Source: Methanobacteriota archaeon
GTDB taxonomy: Archaea > Altiarchaeota > Altiarchaeia > IMC4 > QMZM01
Direction of reading: 5' to 3'
DNA length: 6,386 nucleotides
Assembly (NCBI GenBank): GCA_021731385.1
Contig: JAKFXM010000220.1
Location: 1 to 6,386, forward strand
Shown here: positions 4,524 to 6,386 of the stretch, in pieces
Position numbering within the stretch: the stretch's first letter is position 1
Layout: the number at the start of each line of letters is the position of its first letter
Made by a program: the position numbers and the translations under genes
Notes under the pieces: model-generated
Databases searched by the model: none
Seen by the model: only the letters and a program-made list of their open reading frames with translations
What the model was told of the DNA's origin: nothing

Positions 4524-5894
4524 CGCCAGTTCATAATATGTTTGCTTGCCCCCTCCCCTTCTTATAATCAGCTTCCTCCCTGATAGTTCTTCAATATCCC
4601 TAAAAGCTGTTCTTTCAGAGCAACCAGTTATTCTTACATATCCTGAACGAGTAATTTTTTTATGAGTTTTTAAGTGTTCCATTACCCCTCTTTGTCTTTT
4701 ATTTAATTGCTCTAAAATGTCTTCTGAAATCCTGTATTTTCTGAAGGTAACTACAAGACTTCCGGTAACTTCTTCAAACAAGGGTTCTGGCAGGTCATGC
4801 TTTAGGCACTCTTTAATAATTCTATTCGTCCCGGTTCCCCATTGCTCGATATATTTAATCAGAAAGAAGCACTTTCCAATTAAAGGATTTCTTAATACTG
4901 AATCATGTTTCTTTCTTAAATCCTCTATTGTTAACGGTTTTGGCAGAGGACCGCATCCCCAGACTTCAATTCTGTCGTCAAAGATTCTAACTTGAACATT
5001 ACTTGATACTTCGTAATCCCTATGGCAGATTGCATTCGTAATCGCTTCCCTTATTGCTTCAATCGGATACTCCCATGTCTCAACCCTTTCTGTTCCGACA
5101 ATCCTGGCATGAAGCATTATATGCCTCTTTACGAATTCAACTGCATCTTCTCTCTGGTCAATAATATCCCCCCCAAAGACTTTCATATCAATGAACTCTA
5201 ACGGTTCTGTTCCTTTGAATCTTGCACATCTTGCTTCTGACTGCAGGAAAACTCTCTGAGGATTTTTTCCAAATAACAGAATTGCAGCATTGGTAAGTTT
5301 GTTGTCTCTCATTAAGTTTAGTCTTTTTAGAGCCTCTTTTACTGGTGTCTCCAGATTCAATTTCAATCTTCTTTCAAACCTTGCCTTTCTTAAAAAACTC
5401 CTAACTGAATTTTCATCAATATCGGTTAAACTTGCCCCTTCACATAGCTGGGAATCCCACAGGAACTCTTTACCTTCCGAGAGAATCTGCCTTAATTCAT
5501 TCGCATCTATCTTCTGATTTGTCTTCCCGATCCTCTTGAATGCTATCGGAAGTCTATTGATCTTGGCAAACACGGGCTTTATTTGGCTTTCTTTTACCTC
5601 TATGACCAGAACGGATTTTCCCTCGATCTCCTTCACCTCGATAGAGGGATATATCACCGGATCAGTGTTCTGCCTGATTTCATTCCCGATGTTCTCGATT
5701 TCTTTTCCCCCGATCTTCAATCCAAGCATTTCTTTGACAGAACCGTCCCTGTTCTCCTCTACTCCGACGAAAATCTTACCTCCTTTTGAGTTTGCGAATG
5801 CCGATATTGTTTCAAGGATTTCTTTTCTTTCTGCTAAGGATTTCTTGAATTCTGTTTTCTGGGATTCTTTCATTGTGGTGGTTTTGTTGAGCAT
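4521..5894 (-). CDS. AlbA_2 (Schlafen-type) / GHKL-like ATPase / winged-helix protein
   Basis: This fits COG2865, often annotated as ATP-binding protein or transcriptional regulator. Numbered from Met 5873 (450 aa), the N-terminal AlbA_2 domain (about 1-135) shows TEFKKSL (7-13) and SAFANSKGGKIFVGVEE (24-40). A GHKL-like ATPase region (about 250-380) has REAITNAICHRDY (275-287) with the N-box Asn, IEVWGCGPLP (302-311) and QWGTGTNRI (344-352). The C-terminus (about 388-449) is a winged helix, with ITGCSERTAFRDIEEL as the recognition part. Family members are thought to bind nucleic acid and regulate or defend; the target here is unknown. ATG 5894 (457 aa) is chosen because AAGGA lies a few bases upstream, about 10 nt after the predicted transcription start. 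ATG 5873 is a good alternative, and its surroundings are copied at 4335-4355. A longer frame to 6071 would run into the upstream gene and is rejected. Confidence 0.85.
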   Translation of the reverse strand: MLNKTTTMKESQKTEFKKSLAERKEILETISAFANSKGGKIFVGVEENRDGSVKEMLGLKIGGKEIENIGNEIRQNTDPVIYPSIEVKEIEGKSVLVIEVKESQIKPVFAKINRLPIAFKRIGKTNQKIDANELRQILSEGKEFLWDSQLCEGASLTDIDENSVRSFLRKARFERRLKLNLETPVKEALKRLNLMRDNKLTNAAILLFGKNPQRVFLQSEARCARFKGTEPLEFIDMKVFGGDIIDQREDAVEFVKRHIMLHARIVGTERVETWEYPIEAIREAITNAICHRDYEVSSNVQVRIFDDRIEVWGCGPLPKPLTIEDLRKKHDSVLRNPLIGKCFFLIKYIEQWGTGTNRIIKECLKHDLPEPLFEEVTGSLVVTFRKYRISEDILEQLNKRQRGVMEHLKTHKKITRSGYVRITGCSERTAFRDIEELSGRKLIIRRGGGKQTYYELA

Positions 5895-5937
5895 GAATTT
5901 CCTTTGGATTGAATTTTGAGACCGTCTTTTATAAATT
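5894..5937 (-). promoter_or_regulatory. Promoter of the AlbA_2 gene with shared 30-bp block
   Basis: On the minus strand AATTTATAAAAG (5937-5926) is a strong archaeal TATA-like box, and it overlaps the TAA stop (5931-5929) of the upstream gene. Three bases later follows the 30-bp block (5923-5894) shared with the leuS promoter, in which TGAATTT recurs 16 bp apart (5894 and 5910 on the plus strand). Transcription should start near 5904. The gene therefore seems to have its own promoter despite its close upstream neighbour. Confidence 0.6.
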
Positions 5938-6386
5938 AGAAGATTTACTATAGTCTGGAAAGGTATAGATGCCAGTAACGAAAAGCCAGTGTTTTTCTTT
6001 AAAAAATCTCCCGAGACCCACACGCAGAAAAACTTCTGAATTGTTAAATAAATCTCGTAGCCTTGCACCAATAAATCCCGTGCTTAGTTCTTTTTGTGTC
6101 CTTAGCTCATCGCAATATTTCCTAAATGTCAAATCAGTTATTGGCAAATCATAGATCTCCCCCATAATGTCTGAAAATTTTATCCTGTATTCATACTTTC
6201 CATTTTCTTTTTGAGAATATTCAACAAATAGGACATCTATTGCCTTTATTGTTCCTATGGACCGTTTCCCTTCCCCTTTTTTTAGATACTGATTCTCATA
6301 AGTCGTTGCTCCAAAAATATCTCTAACTGATTCATCTAGTATTTCCTCTAAAAAACTTTTAATATGATTTTCCTTCGGAAAATCAT
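5929..6386 (-). CDS. C-terminal part of an unidentified protein, possibly dual-OB-like (partial)
   Basis: The frame is open from the right edge of the window to TAA at 5931-5929, giving about 152 residues without a start; the internal Met at 6165 is mid-domain. The end reads KFSDIMGEIYDLPITDLTFR, then RLRDLFNNSEVFLRVGLGRF and FVTGIYTFPDY. From memory this arrangement (LP-x-TDL-x-FR, then VFLR-x-GL, then ITGIYTFPDY) resembles the C-terminus of bacterial and archaeal 'dual OB' domain proteins, which would suggest nucleic-acid binding; this is tentative. The middle has ATTYENQYLKKGEGKRSIGTI, of unknown role. Its stop codon sits inside the TATA box of the next gene. Confidence 0.65.
   Translation of the reverse strand, partial: DFPKENHIKSFLEEILDESVRDIFGATTYENQYLKKGEGKRSIGTIKAIDVLFVEYSQKENGKYEYRIKFSDIMGEIYDLPITDLTFRKYCDELRTQKELSTGFIGARLRDLFNNSEVFLRVGLGRFFKEKHWLFVTGIYTFPDYSKSSNL
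6364..6386. repeat. Perfect 10-bp hairpin inside the partial gene at the window edge
   Basis: ATGATTTTCC (6364-6373) pairs with GGAAAATCAT (6377-6386) across loop TTC. It has the same design as the leuS leader hairpins but falls in coding sequence (DFPKENH). The stem may continue beyond the window. Confidence 0.8.

Noticed and set aside
5895..6071. N-terminal extension of the AlbA_2 protein from 6071
   Set aside because: It overlaps the better upstream frame, crosses the TATA box, and no AlbA_2 residues precede MKESQ.

Overview
The window looks archaeal. The leucyl-tRNA synthetase is of the archaeal/eukaryotic type, with its editing domain, cysteine pairs and C-terminal tail as in archaea. 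The tRNA end at the left edge has no encoded CCA, and two minus-strand starts carry TATA-like boxes. AT-rich, tightly packed genes with hairpin-rich intergenic DNA would fit an uncultivated DPANN-type archaeon, but that lineage call is inference.

Layout. 1-22 is the 3' end of a tRNA gene (T-loop, T-stem, acceptor strand, discriminator G). 23-300 has no gene and is packed with hairpins and near-identical repeats. It ends at 301-319, where 19 bases of the tRNA 3' end recur exactly, like the two attachment sites of a tRNA-targeted element. 349-1164 (+) is an RlaP/YcgL-family nucleotidyltransferase. Convergent to it, 1211-3979 (-) is leuS, about 922 aa. Between leuS and its TATA-like box lies a leader of roughly 165 nt with three compact hairpins.

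4177-4520 is intergenic. It holds an operator-like palindrome, two families of 11-nt tandem repeats, a 21-bp copy of the start of the next gene, and two doubtful small ORFs. 4521-5894 (-) is a Schlafen-type AlbA_2 / GHKL-like ATPase / winged-helix protein. Its TATA box overlaps the stop codon of a partial minus-strand gene (5929-6386), which I tentatively compare to the C-terminal part of dual-OB-domain proteins.

How it may work together. leuS is housekeeping. The RlaP-like enzyme and the AlbA_2 protein are typical accessory genes. The most notable link is a 30-bp block, 25 of 30 identical, just downstream of the TATA box of both leuS and the AlbA_2 gene. It could be a shared operator, possibly for the AlbA_2 protein itself, or the trace of a duplication. 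The other notable structure is the hairpin array beside the tRNA, where two hairpins with unrelated stems carry perfectly complementary 11-nt loops.
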